DNA of 64,000 bases from the NCBI RefSeq assembly GCF_014212125.1, contig NZ_JACJVP010000055.1, positions 37,411-101,410 on the forward strand, in the 5' to 3' direction. The position numbers and the translations under genes were made by a program. The DNA is from Cohnella nanjingensis. Its GTDB lineage: Bacteria; Bacillota; Bacilli; Paenibacillales; Paenibacillaceae. Position 1 is the stretch's first letter. The number at the start of each line of letters is the position of its first letter. The notes under the pieces are model-generated. The model worked only from the letters and a program-made list of their open reading frames with translations, was not told the DNA's origin and did not search any database. Positions 26,023 through 35,123 of the stretch are shown in pieces.

Positions 26023-27816
26023 ATGATGACGAAGATCGCTCACGTCTGTACGTCCGCGATCAGCCACAAGATCTTGGCCGACAAGCTGGAGTTGCTGCGG
26101 CAAGCCGGGTACGACGTCCATCTGGTCTCGTCCAGAGACGGCTACGATCCGCGAATGACGGAAGCGACGGGCCTGAAGCTTCACTTCGTGCCGATGGACA
26201 GGCGGATCCGCCCGTGGGCGGACCTCCGGTCGGTGCTGAGCTTGCGCAAGCTGTTCCGCGAGATGAAGTTCGACGTCGTGCATACGCATACGGCCAAAGC
26301 GGGGGTGCTCGGACGCATCGCCGCCTGGACGGCCCGAGTGCCGACGATCGTGCATACGAGCCACGGCTTGCCGTTCTACGAAGGCCAATCGCCCAAGGCG
26401 TACCGCCTGTACCGGGAGCTGGAGCGCGTCGGCGCCCGCTTCTGCCACGCGCTCTCTTCGCAGAATCGGGAGGACATCGCCAAGCTGCAGGAGCTCGCGC
26501 CGCGCAAGCCGGTGTATTGGGAAGGCAACGGGATCGACTTGGACAAGCTGACCGAAGCGAAGGAACGGGTCGGGGAAAGGTCGCTCTCCCTGCTGCGAAC
26601 CGCCTACGGGATTCCCGAGGGACGCCGGGTGCTGCTCATGGGCGCGCGCTTCGAGCCGGTCAAGAACCACGGACTGCTGCTGGACGCGCTCGACCGGTTG
26701 AACCGGCTCGGCCGGCTGGACTTCACGACGCTGCTCGCCGGCACAGGACCGCTAGAGAGCGAGATCAAGGCGCGCATATCCACGCTGGGACTGACTGAGC
26801 GCGTCCTGCTCATCGGTCATCAATCGCCGCTGCACGATCACCTGTTGTTGGCCGACGCGGTGGCGCTCACGTCCGAGAAGGAAGGCATTCCGCGCATCGT
26901 CATGGAGGCGATGGCGTTCGGACGGCCGGTCATCGCGACGGACGCGCTGGGCACGAGGGAGCTCGTGAGCCCGGAGCGGACGGGCATGCTCGTGCCCTTG
27001 GAGCGTCCGGATCTTCTGGCCGAGTCGCTTGAGCGGCTGATGGGGGATGCGGATCTGCGGGAGCGGATGGGGGCCGAAGCCCGCCGCGTCGTCGAAGCGG
27101 AATTCACGGAACGGATCGTCGTCGAGCGGCTGTGCCGCCTCTACGCCGAGCTGGATCCGGCGAACGCTTCCTCGCTCCGCAGACGGGGAGCCCGCCGCCG
27201 CGCGTTCGCCAAGCGCCTGACCGATCTCGCCGTCTCCGTGCCGGCGCTGCTGTTCCTGCTGCCGACGCTCTTGATCGTCGCAGGGCTCGTCCGCTGGAAG
27301 CTGGGGTCGCCGGTGCTGTTCAAGCAGGAGCGGCCGGGATTGTACGGCAAGCCCTTCAAGGTCTACAAGTTCCGCACGATGACCGATCGGCGGGACGCGT
27401 CCGGCGAACTGCTGCCCGACGCGGACCGGCTTACGGCGTTCGGACGGCTGCTGCGGAAGCTCAGCCTCGACGAGCTGCCGCAGCTACTGAACGTCGTCAA
27501 AGGAGACATGAGCCTCGTCGGTCCGCGGCCGCTGCTCATGGAATACTTGTCGCTATATACGCCCGAGCAGGCGCGCCGGCATCATCTTCGTCCGGGCATC
27601 ACCGGCTGGGCGCAGGTGAACGGACGCAACGCCGTCTCTTGGGAAGAGAAGTTCCGGCTGGACGTCGACTACGTGGACAAGCAGACGGTGACGCTCGATC
27701 TCAAGATCTTGCTCCTCACGGTCCTCAAGGTCGTGCGCCGCGAAGGCATCGCCCAGGAAGGCCATGCCACCGTCAGCAAATTCACGGGAAGCCGAGAGAT
27801 GGAGATGTCCTCATGA
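26023..27816 (+). CDS. Bifunctional glycosyltransferase (GT4) / phosphoglycosyl transferase fusion
   Basis: 597 residues in two parts. Residues 1-~370 are a GT-B glycosyltransferase (KIAHVCTSAISHKILADKLE; EKEGIPRIVMEAMAFGRPV). From about 397 to the end is a complete bacterial sugar transferase, the monotopic PglC/WbaP core: re-entrant membrane helix (VPALLFLLPTLLIVAG), KFRTM, catalytic Asp483-Glu484 in SLDELPQLLNV, GPRPLLMEY, and RPGITGWAQVNGRN. The PGT half starts the glycan by putting a sugar-phosphate on undecaprenyl phosphate; the GT half could add the second sugar. No separate initiating transferase is in the locus. The Asp-Glu dyad and full length argue that both halves work. Confidence 0.93.
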   Translation: MMTKIAHVCTSAISHKILADKLELLRQAGYDVHLVSSRDGYDPRMTEATGLKLHFVPMDRRIRPWADLRSVLSLRKLFREMKFDVVHTHTAKAGVLGRIAAWTARVPTIVHTSHGLPFYEGQSPKAYRLYRELERVGARFCHALSSQNREDIAKLQELAPRKPVYWEGNGIDLDKLTEAKERVGERSLSLLRTAYGIPEGRRVLLMGARFEPVKNHGLLLDALDRLNRLGRLDFTTLLAGTGPLESEIKARISTLGLTERVLLIGHQSPLHDHLLLADAVALTSEKEGIPRIVMEAMAFGRPVIATDALGTRELVSPERTGMLVPLERPDLLAESLERLMGDADLRERMGAEARRVVEAEFTERIVVERLCRLYAELDPANASSLRRRGARRRAFAKRLTDLAVSVPALLFLLPTLLIVAGLVRWKLGSPVLFKQERPGLYGKPFKVYKFRTMTDRRDASGELLPDADRLTAFGRLLRKLSLDELPQLLNVVKGDMSLVGPRPLLMEYLSLYTPEQARRHHLRPGITGWAQVNGRNAVSWEEKFRLDVDYVDKQTVTLDLKILLLTVLKVVRREGIAQEGHATVSKFTGSREMEMSS

Positions 27817-28484
27817 CGAGACAAGCGCTAATCCTCATCGGCGCGGGCGGCCACGGCAAAGTGGTGGCGGAAGCGGCCGCCGCGACGGGCCGTTACCGGG
27901 TCGCCGCGTTCGCGGACGACAAGTACGAGCAGGAGAAAGTCGAAGGCGGCATCCTTCGCGTTCCCGTCGCCGACGTTCAGCGGCTGCTCGGACGGCTGGA
28001 CGACGTGCAGTTGATCCTGGCGGTCGGCAACAACGTCGTACGCAGACGGCTGGAAGCCCGATTGGGCTTGTCGGCCGATTGGTATGCGACGGTCGTCCAT
28101 CCCTCCGCGGTGATCAGCAAGAGCGCGACGATCGGACGCGGGACCGTCGTGCTGGCAGGTGCGATCCTGAACGCGGACGCCGTCGTCGGACGGCACGCGA
28201 TCGTGAACACCAAGGCGGTCGTCGAGCACGATTGCGCCGTCGGGGATTACACCCACGTATCGCCGGCCGCGGCGCTCGCGGGAGGCGTGACGCTGGAAGC
28301 GGGCGCCCAAGTCGGCATCGGGGCCTGCGTGCTGCCCGGTCTCACGGTCGGCGCCTGGAGTACGCTCGGCGCCGGCGCGACGGCGATCCGGGACGTCCCG
28401 GCCGGCTGCACGGCGGTGGGCGTGCCGGCTTCCCACATTCGGTACCGGAACGCGCATCAGGACCATCTGCTCCAAGTGGAGTGA
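27813..28484 (+). CDS. PglD/NeuD-type sugar N-acetyltransferase
   Basis: 223 residues. The N-terminal nucleotide-sugar domain begins LILIGAGGHGKVVAEAA, and a left-handed beta-helix follows (HPSAVISKSATIGRGTVVLA, AIVNTKAVVEHDCAVGDYTH with the catalytic His, VGVPASHIR). In the PglD reaction this enzyme acetylates the 4-amino group of UDP-4-amino-sugar to give UDP-di-N-acetylbacillosamine. The start overlaps the stop of the fusion gene (ATGA), and the PglE-like gene follows 28 bases on. Confidence 0.9.
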   Translation: MTRQALILIGAGGHGKVVAEAAAATGRYRVAAFADDKYEQEKVEGGILRVPVADVQRLLGRLDDVQLILAVGNNVVRRRLEARLGLSADWYATVVHPSAVISKSATIGRGTVVLAGAILNADAVVGRHAIVNTKAVVEHDCAVGDYTHVSPAAALAGGVTLEAGAQVGIGACVLPGLTVGAWSTLGAGATAIRDVPAGCTAVGVPASHIRYRNAHQDHLLQVE

Positions 28485-28511
28485 GGGATAGACGAGAGGA
28501 GTGGAACGACA

Positions 28512-29690
28512 GTGCCGCAAGAACAATCATCCCGTATTTTCCTGTCTCCGCCCCACATGGGCGACCAGGAGCAGGCGTACGTGCGCGAAGCGTTCGCCAC
28601 CAATTGGATCGCGCCGCTCGGTCCGCACGTCGAAGCGTTCGAGCGGGAGCTTGCCGCCTATGCCGGCTGCGAAGGCGCGGCCGCGCTCAGCTCCGGCACG
28701 GCAGCCATCCATCTGGCGCTGCGGCTCGCCGGGGTCGGCCCCGGCGACGACGTGTTCGTCTCTTCGCTCACCTTCGTCGCGAGCGTCAATCCGATCTTGT
28801 ATCAAGGAGCCAACCCGGTCCTGATCGATTCGGACGAGGAGAGCTGGAACATGTCGGCGAACGCGCTGAAGCGCGCCTTCGAAGACGCGGTCCGGAACGG
28901 ACGGCTGCCCAAAGCGGTCGTCGTGGTCAATCTGTACGGCCAGAGCGCGGATATGGATCCGATCCTCACGTTATGCGGCCGCTACGGCGTGCCGGTCATC
29001 GAAGACGCGGCCGAATCGCTGGGCGCTACTTATAAAGGAAGAAAAAGCGGAACGCTCGGGGACTACGGCATCTATTCGTTCAACGGCAACAAGATCATCA
29101 CGACGTCCGGCGGCGGCATGCTCGTATCGAACGACACCGCCGCCCTGGAGCGCGCCCGCCATTGGGCGACGCAAGCGCGCGAACCTGCGGCGCACTACGA
29201 ACATACGCAGATCGGCTACAACTACCGGCTGAGCAATGTGCTGGCCGGCGTCGGCCGCGGCCAACTGGAAGTGCTGGACGACCGGGTGGAGGCGCGGCGC
29301 GCCGTATTCGCCCGGTATGAGCGGGAGTTGGGCGGTCTCGACGGATTCCGCTTCATGCCCGAGGCGCCGTACGGCCGATCGACCCGCTGGCTCACGACGC
29401 TCACCGTCGATCCGGCGGAGGCCGGCGTGACGGCCGGCGACCTCATCGCGGCGCTCGGCGAAGCGAATATTGAAGCGCGCCCGGTCTGGAAGCCGATGCA
29501 CCGGCAGCCGCTCCTCCAGGTGTACCGCTACTATCCGCACGAGGAGCGGGACAGCGTGTCCGACCGGCTGTTCGAGCAAGGCCTGTGCTTGCCTTCCGGT
29601 TCCAGCATGACCGAACGCGATCAAGATCGGGTCATCGAATGCTTATTCGCCCGAATCAAAGGATGGAGGTACCGACATGAAAGTGCGTAA
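28512..29690 (+). CDS. PglE-type aminotransferase, DegT/DnrJ/EryC1/StrS family
   Basis: 392 residues, PLP-dependent. The lysine for PLP is in YSFNGNKIITTSGGGML, and the family start is visible in FLSPPHMGDQEQAYV. It would aminate the 4-keto sugar made by the PglF-like dehydratase, using glutamate. GTG 28512 has GAGAGGAG about 9 bases upstream. Its last 14 bases overlap galU. Together with the neighbouring PglD-like and upstream PglF-like enzymes it completes UDP-bacillosamine synthesis. Confidence 0.92.
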   Translation: MPQEQSSRIFLSPPHMGDQEQAYVREAFATNWIAPLGPHVEAFERELAAYAGCEGAAALSSGTAAIHLALRLAGVGPGDDVFVSSLTFVASVNPILYQGANPVLIDSDEESWNMSANALKRAFEDAVRNGRLPKAVVVVNLYGQSADMDPILTLCGRYGVPVIEDAAESLGATYKGRKSGTLGDYGIYSFNGNKIITTSGGGMLVSNDTAALERARHWATQAREPAAHYEHTQIGYNYRLSNVLAGVGRGQLEVLDDRVEARRAVFARYERELGGLDGFRFMPEAPYGRSTRWLTTLTVDPAEAGVTAGDLIAALGEANIEARPVWKPMHRQPLLQVYRYYPHEERDSVSDRLFEQGLCLPSGSSMTERDQDRVIECLFARIKGWRYRHESA

Positions 29691-30579
29691 AGCGATAATT
29701 CCGGCTGCCGGTCTCGGCACCCGATTCCTGCCCGCCACCAAGGCTCAGCCGAAGGAAATGCTCCCGATCGTGGACAAGCCGACCATTCAGTACATCGTCG
29801 AAGAAGCGATCGCTTCGGGCATCGAAGACATCCTGATCGTCAGCGGCCGCGGCAAACGCGCCATCGAAGACCACTTCGACAAGTCGTTCGAGCTGGAGGA
29901 GACGCTGGACAAGAAGGGCAAGAAGACCGAGCTCGCCCAGATCCGCTCCATCTCCGATATGGCCAACATTCACTATATCCGGCAAAAAGAGCCCAAAGGG
30001 CTCGGCCACGCCATCTGGTGCGCGCGCAGCTTCGTCGGCGACGAGCCGTTCGCCGTCCTGCTCGGCGACGATATCGTGCAGTCGGAGGAGCCGTGTCTCA
30101 AGCAGCTCATCCGGGTGTTCTCGCGCTATTCCTCTTCGGTCGTCGGCGTGCAGCGCGTAGCCGACGAGGACGTGTCCAAATACGGGATCATCGCCCCGAG
30201 AGGTTCGTCCATCGAACCGTCCGTCTTCTTCCTGGACTCGCTCGTCGAGAAGCCGTCCCGCAAGGCGGCGCCTTCGAACTACGCGATCATGGGCCGGTAC
30301 GTGCTGATGCCCGAGATCTTCGACATCCTCGAGGTTCAGGAACCCGGCGCGGGCGGCGAGATTCAGCTGACGGACGCGATCAAGCAGCTGAACGAGCTGA
30401 AGACGGTCGTCGCTTACAACTTCGAGGGCGTCCGCTACGACGTCGGCGACAAGTTCGGATTCATCAAAGCCACGCTGGACTTCGCGCTGCAGCGCGAAGA
30501 CCTTCAGGGCGACGTCATCGGCTACATTCAATCGATCTACGAGCAGCAGCTCGCATTCTTGAACAAGGTGGCGAAGTAG
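29677..30579 (+). CDS. galU: UTP-glucose-1-phosphate uridylyltransferase
   Basis: 300 residues, standard for bacterial UDP-glucose pyrophosphorylase (GalU/GtaB). The nucleotidyltransferase signature AAGLGTRFLPATKAQPKEML is at the N-terminus, and LLGDDIV, NYAIMGRYVL and RYDVGDKFGFIKA follow. It makes UDP-glucose for Ugd, encoded next. ATGGAGGTACCGAC before the ATG supplies the ribosome site inside the aminotransferase gene. Confidence 0.96.
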   Translation: MKVRKAIIPAAGLGTRFLPATKAQPKEMLPIVDKPTIQYIVEEAIASGIEDILIVSGRGKRAIEDHFDKSFELEETLDKKGKKTELAQIRSISDMANIHYIRQKEPKGLGHAIWCARSFVGDEPFAVLLGDDIVQSEEPCLKQLIRVFSRYSSSVVGVQRVADEDVSKYGIIAPRGSSIEPSVFFLDSLVEKPSRKAAPSNYAIMGRYVLMPEIFDILEVQEPGAGGEIQLTDAIKQLNELKTVVAYNFEGVRYDVGDKFGFIKATLDFALQREDLQGDVIGYIQSIYEQQLAFLNKVAK

Positions 30580-30580
30580 G

Positions 30581-31924
30581 ATGCAGAAAATCGCGGTGAT
30601 CGGAACGGGTTACGTAGGTCTAGTCTCGGGCACTTGCTTCGCGGAGATCGGCAACCGGATCATCTGCTGCGACGTCGACGAGCAGAAGATCGAGATGCTG
30701 AAGCGGGGCGTCGTGCCGATCTACGAGCCGGGTCTCAAGGAGCTCATCGAGAAGAACGTGGCCGCGCAGCGGCTGCTCTTCACCTCGAACGTCGGCGAAG
30801 CGATCGAAGCCGCGGATATCGTCTATATCGCCGTCGGCACGCCGATGTCGGAGACCGGCGAAGCGGACATGAAGTACGTGAAGGCGGTCGCCAAGAAGAT
30901 CGGCGAGCATCTGAACGGCTACAAGATCGTCGTCAACAAGAGCACCGTGCCCGTCGGGACGGGCGAGCTGGTGCGGCAGATCATTTTCAACCACCGCAAA
31001 TATCCGGCCGTCCACTTCGACGTCGTGTCCAATCCCGAGTTCCTGCGGGAAGGCTCGGCGATCGCGGACTGCATGAACATGGACCGGGCGATCATCGGCT
31101 CGACGAGCGAGAAGGCGGCCAAAGTCATCGCCGATCTGCATGCCCCGTTCGGGACGCGCATCTTCACGACGGACCTCGAGAGCGCGGAGATGATCAAGTA
31201 CGCGGCGAACGCGTTCCTCGCCACGAAGATCTCGTTCATCAACGCGATCGCGAACATCTGCGAGCGGGTCGGCGCGGACGTGACCGAAGTGTCGGCCGGG
31301 ATGGGTCTCGACAGCCGCATCGGCAGCAAGTTCCTCCAGGCTGGGATCGGCTACGGAGGCTCGTGCTTCCCGAAGGATACGTACGCGCTCGCCCATATCG
31401 CCGATCAATCGGGCTACGACTTCGAGCTACTGAAGGCGGTTATCCGGACGAACGACCGGCAGCGGCTGCTCGTCCTGGACAAGCTGGGCCATGCGCTCGG
31501 GCAGCTCGAAGGCAAGCGGATCGCCGTCCTCGGCCTCGCGTTCAAGCCGAACACGGACGACATGCGCTACGCGCCGTCGCTTACGATCGTACCCGAACTG
31601 GTCCGAATGGGCGCCGCGGTCCGGGCCTTCGATCCGGTCGCCGCGACAGCCGCCCGGTCTATGCTTCCCGAAGCGGTCGGCTACTTCGACTCGGTCGAGG
31701 AGACGATCGAAGACTGCGATGCCTGCGTCATTCTGACGGAGTGGGCGGAGATCGCCGGGATGGACCTGACCAAGGTGCAGAAGCTGATGCGGGCGGCCGT
31801 CGTCGTGGACGGACGTAACTGCTTCTCGCAGGAGACGATGCAACAGCACGGGATCGCCTATCATTCGATCGGCCGCCGCCCGGTGGGTCTGGCCGGCAGT
31901 GGGCTTCATACGGCGAATTTCTAA
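30581..31924 (+). CDS. ugd: UDP-glucose 6-dehydrogenase
   Basis: 447 residues. NAD domain IAVIGTGYVGLVSGTCFAEI, catalytic Cys in GGSCFPKDTYALAH, and C-terminal UDP-binding domain with LAFKPNTDDMRYAPS. It oxidises UDP-glucose twice to UDP-glucuronate, the substrate of the epimerase at 24951. It begins one base after the galU stop and overlaps the next gene by 26 bases. TuaD is the B. subtilis counterpart. Confidence 0.96.
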   Translation: MQKIAVIGTGYVGLVSGTCFAEIGNRIICCDVDEQKIEMLKRGVVPIYEPGLKELIEKNVAAQRLLFTSNVGEAIEAADIVYIAVGTPMSETGEADMKYVKAVAKKIGEHLNGYKIVVNKSTVPVGTGELVRQIIFNHRKYPAVHFDVVSNPEFLREGSAIADCMNMDRAIIGSTSEKAAKVIADLHAPFGTRIFTTDLESAEMIKYAANAFLATKISFINAIANICERVGADVTEVSAGMGLDSRIGSKFLQAGIGYGGSCFPKDTYALAHIADQSGYDFELLKAVIRTNDRQRLLVLDKLGHALGQLEGKRIAVLGLAFKPNTDDMRYAPSLTIVPELVRMGAAVRAFDPVAATAARSMLPEAVGYFDSVEETIEDCDACVILTEWAEIAGMDLTKVQKLMRAAVVVDGRNCFSQETMQQHGIAYHSIGRRPVGLAGSGLHTANF

Positions 31925-32426
31925 GCTGCTTCTGGGTTTGGCCGTCCTGGCTTGGTGCGGCTTGATCTTCCATCTCTCCCGGCAGTCGTACGCCCAGCAG
32001 AGCATTCGTCCTTGGCTGCGCAGAATCGCGCCAAAGGAGGTGATATCCGAGCGCTTACCGGCAGTAACGGTCTACTATGACGGCGCGGTGATCGTCGCGC
32101 GACAGGATCCCTACCGATTCATCGAATTCTTCGTCCGCAAGGGCGCGCATCTGACCGTCTACGCCATCTTGGCTGCGGTTGCGACAGTCGCCTTGCGGAG
32201 CTTGCCGGGCTTGCGCGGACGACGACTCGCGGCGATCGCCGCCGTGTTCGTCCTGACGCTGATCGTGGCCCTAACCGACGAGGCGCTGCAGTCCGAAGCG
32301 GCCATGCGGACGCCGACGCTGCTCGACGTAGGCATCGATCTCATCGGTTCCGCGGTCGGATTGGGACTCGGGTGGAGATTCGGTACGAAGCGGAGGGACA
32401 CCTCAATGGAGAGGAAGGATGATTAA
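31899..32426 (+). CDS. VanZ-like membrane protein
   Basis: 175 residues with an N-terminal helix (LLLGLAVLAWCGLIFHLS) and three more after about residue 80. VanZ-family residues are visible: FVRKGAHLTVYAILAA and TDEALQSEAAMRTPTLLDVG with DLIGSAVG. Members occur beside glycan or antibiotic-resistance genes, but their biochemistry is unclear. GTG 31899 overlaps the end of ugd by 26 bases. It is 3 bases from the N/G-repeat gene that follows, so the two are probably co-translated. Confidence 0.85.
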   Translation: MGFIRRISKLLLGLAVLAWCGLIFHLSRQSYAQQSIRPWLRRIAPKEVISERLPAVTVYYDGAVIVARQDPYRFIEFFVRKGAHLTVYAILAAVATVALRSLPGLRGRRLAAIAAVFVLTLIVALTDEALQSEAAMRTPTLLDVGIDLIGSAVGLGLGWRFGTKRRDTSMERKDD

Positions 32427-32429
32427 GCA

Positions 32430-33215
<786 letters not shown>

Positions 33216-33242
33216 GGCATGAGGCGAGTAAACTCGCCGAAT

Positions 33243-33276
33243 AAGAGAGGGCCGCCCAATAGGACGGCCCTCTCTT
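33243..33276 (+). terminator. Terminator of the polysaccharide locus
   Basis: AAGAGAGGGCCGCCC pairs with GGACGGCCCTCTCTT around a short loop, ending in CTTCC. It closes the 18-kb run of genes. Confidence 0.85.
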
Positions 33277-33359
33277 CCTGTGGTCCGGGACAATGCGGAT
33301 AGCTTCATTTTTCGCCGGTAATACCAAATAAAAGTCCACCTATCTAATCATAATAAGCT

Positions 33360-33388
33360 ATTTTGTAAGTCGACGATCTGTCTATAAT
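33360..33388 (+). promoter_or_regulatory. Putative promoter for the YesN/YesM pair
   Basis: Perfect TATAAT at 33383-33388; the -35 (ATTTTG/TTTTGT near 33360-33366) is weak, as would suit an activated promoter. It lies about 140 bases before the regulator. The 33277-33527 stretch otherwise holds no gene. Confidence 0.4.
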
Positions 33389-33527
33389 AGAAGTGTATGG
33401 ACTCCTTCTGTTCAGACTGGCACGTAAAAGAAATGAGAAATCCAAGCGCCTGTCCATAAGAAGGGGCTTTTTTCTATTCATCTAACAGGCTTCGAGACAA
33501 ATTGCGCAGACGAGAGGACTGAGAGGG

Positions 33528-35123
33528 ATAAAAATATTAGTCGTGGACGATGAGCCGAGACACCGCAGAGGAATGACGAGTATGATTCACGTCCTGCGGC
33601 CTGAAGATCAAGTTCTTGTCGCGAAAGACGGGGCAAGCGCCCTGGAACTCGTCAGGTCTGAAAAACCCGATGTCGTGTTAACCGATATTCGAATGCCGAA
33701 TATGGATGGTCTTTCATTTCTGAAACGGCTTGAAGACGAAAGCCTTCGGACCAAGGTTGTCATGGTTTCAGCTTATAATCTGTTCGAATATGCCCAGACT
33801 GCGATTCGTCACGGGGCTTATGATTATCTCTTGAAACCGGTGGAGGCTGAGAAGGTAGAAGACGTATTGCGCCGCATTGAAGACCAGCTTGTCGCGGAAT
33901 TCCGGCAGCATTCGGAATCGGAAGCGCTAAAGCATCGGCTAAGCCTGACTTCCACCGCCTATCGAAACCGGCTTCTTTTGTCATGGTTGAACGGAAGCTT
34001 GACCGTTTTGGAACGTAAAGAACTCGAAACGTTGGAGTGGATGCACGGGAGCGGAATGGTTGTTTTCTCTGAATTCCGAATCGGACCGGGAAAGAAAGCG
34101 GGATTGGATACCGTAGCATGGTTGCAACGCTTGGAACAGGCGTGGGCGGAATTCGGCGAAGCGAATACTTTCTCCTTGAATGTTCTTCAGGAGGAAGTCT
34201 TCCAAGCGGTTACCATCATCCAGACATCTCGGTTTACCCAAGAAAGAAAGCCTGAAATTCGCCAAATGGTTTCCTCCTTAGGGGCAGAGTGGGCAAAGTT
34301 CGGACAGCTTACCCATGGCATCGGTCCGGATTGCCGATCCTTATGGACGGAAACGCCACAAGCTTACCGGGCAGCCCAAACGGCCAATCTATATAATTTC
34401 CACGATTGTTGGAACGGCATTTTGTTTCATGATGAACTCCTTCCCTCCCGCGATCCGATCCTTGTTGACGGAGAGAGGTTGTTCGAAGCCCTGCAAGGAA
34501 GGGATGCGGAAGCTGCCATAGACATGTGCCGGACTGCGTTCGTTCAACTTGCTGCCAATGGCCATGCGAATCCGAATCTGATCAAAAAATGCGCCGCGCT
34601 TACCCTCATGAAGATCAAAAGCAGAATTCGGGATTTCGTTGATCGGCAGATTGGGAGCGTTCTCACGGATTCGGCTTTGATGGTTATTCCGGGTTGCCGT
34701 TCCTATATCGATCTCATGACCGTGCTAGAGGTTCGGCTCCGGGATGTAAACGACGCTTTAAGACATGCTCGGCAAGATCAAAGCGAGATTATCGTGGCCG
34801 AATGTTTGAGATGGATTCAAGAGAACGCCAAGGAAGATTTGACGCTGGAACGGGCTGCCGAGCATTTTTTCTTTAATCCTTCCTACTTCAGCACATTGAT
34901 CAGAAGCCGGACGGGAAGGACGTTCTCCGATCATGTGACGGAGGCTAGAATGCGGCGGGCCAAGGAATTGCTTGCGGAGAACAGGTTGAAAATATATGAA
35001 ATCGCCGCCGAGTGCGGTTATCAGGATACCAAGTATTTCTGCAGAGTGTTCAAGAAACAGAACGGCATGTCGCCGGAAGCTTATAAGCACACATCCTTCC
35101 GGCAAAGGAGCAGAGAGGGATGA
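33528..35123 (+). CDS. YesN-type response regulator with AraC DNA-binding domain
   Basis: About 531 residues: receiver domain (LVVDDEPRHRRG; phospho-acceptor in VVLTDIRMPNMDGL; Lys in YDYLLKPVEAEKV), a long middle region, and an AraC-type tail (DLTLERAAEHFFFNPSYFST; EIAAECGYQDTKYFCRVFKK). It pairs with the YesM-type kinase encoded next (ATGA overlap) to control the sugar-uptake genes. The start is odd: the first beta strand reads IKILVVDDE, but the codon where ATG is expected is ATA at 33528, 9 bases after GAGAGGA. The first standard codon, GTG 33543, would remove that strand. I place the start at 33528 with doubt. Confidence 0.85.
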   Translation: MKILVVDDEPRHRRGMTSMIHVLRPEDQVLVAKDGASALELVRSEKPDVVLTDIRMPNMDGLSFLKRLEDESLRTKVVMVSAYNLFEYAQTAIRHGAYDYLLKPVEAEKVEDVLRRIEDQLVAEFRQHSESEALKHRLSLTSTAYRNRLLLSWLNGSLTVLERKELETLEWMHGSGMVVFSEFRIGPGKKAGLDTVAWLQRLEQAWAEFGEANTFSLNVLQEEVFQAVTIIQTSRFTQERKPEIRQMVSSLGAEWAKFGQLTHGIGPDCRSLWTETPQAYRAAQTANLYNFHDCWNGILFHDELLPSRDPILVDGERLFEALQGRDAEAAIDMCRTAFVQLAANGHANPNLIKKCAALTLMKIKSRIRDFVDRQIGSVLTDSALMVIPGCRSYIDLMTVLEVRLRDVNDALRHARQDQSEIIVAECLRWIQENAKEDLTLERAAEHFFFNPSYFSTLIRSRTGRTFSDHVTEARMRRAKELLAENRLKIYEIAAECGYQDTKYFCRVFKKQNGMSPEAYKHTSFRQRSREG

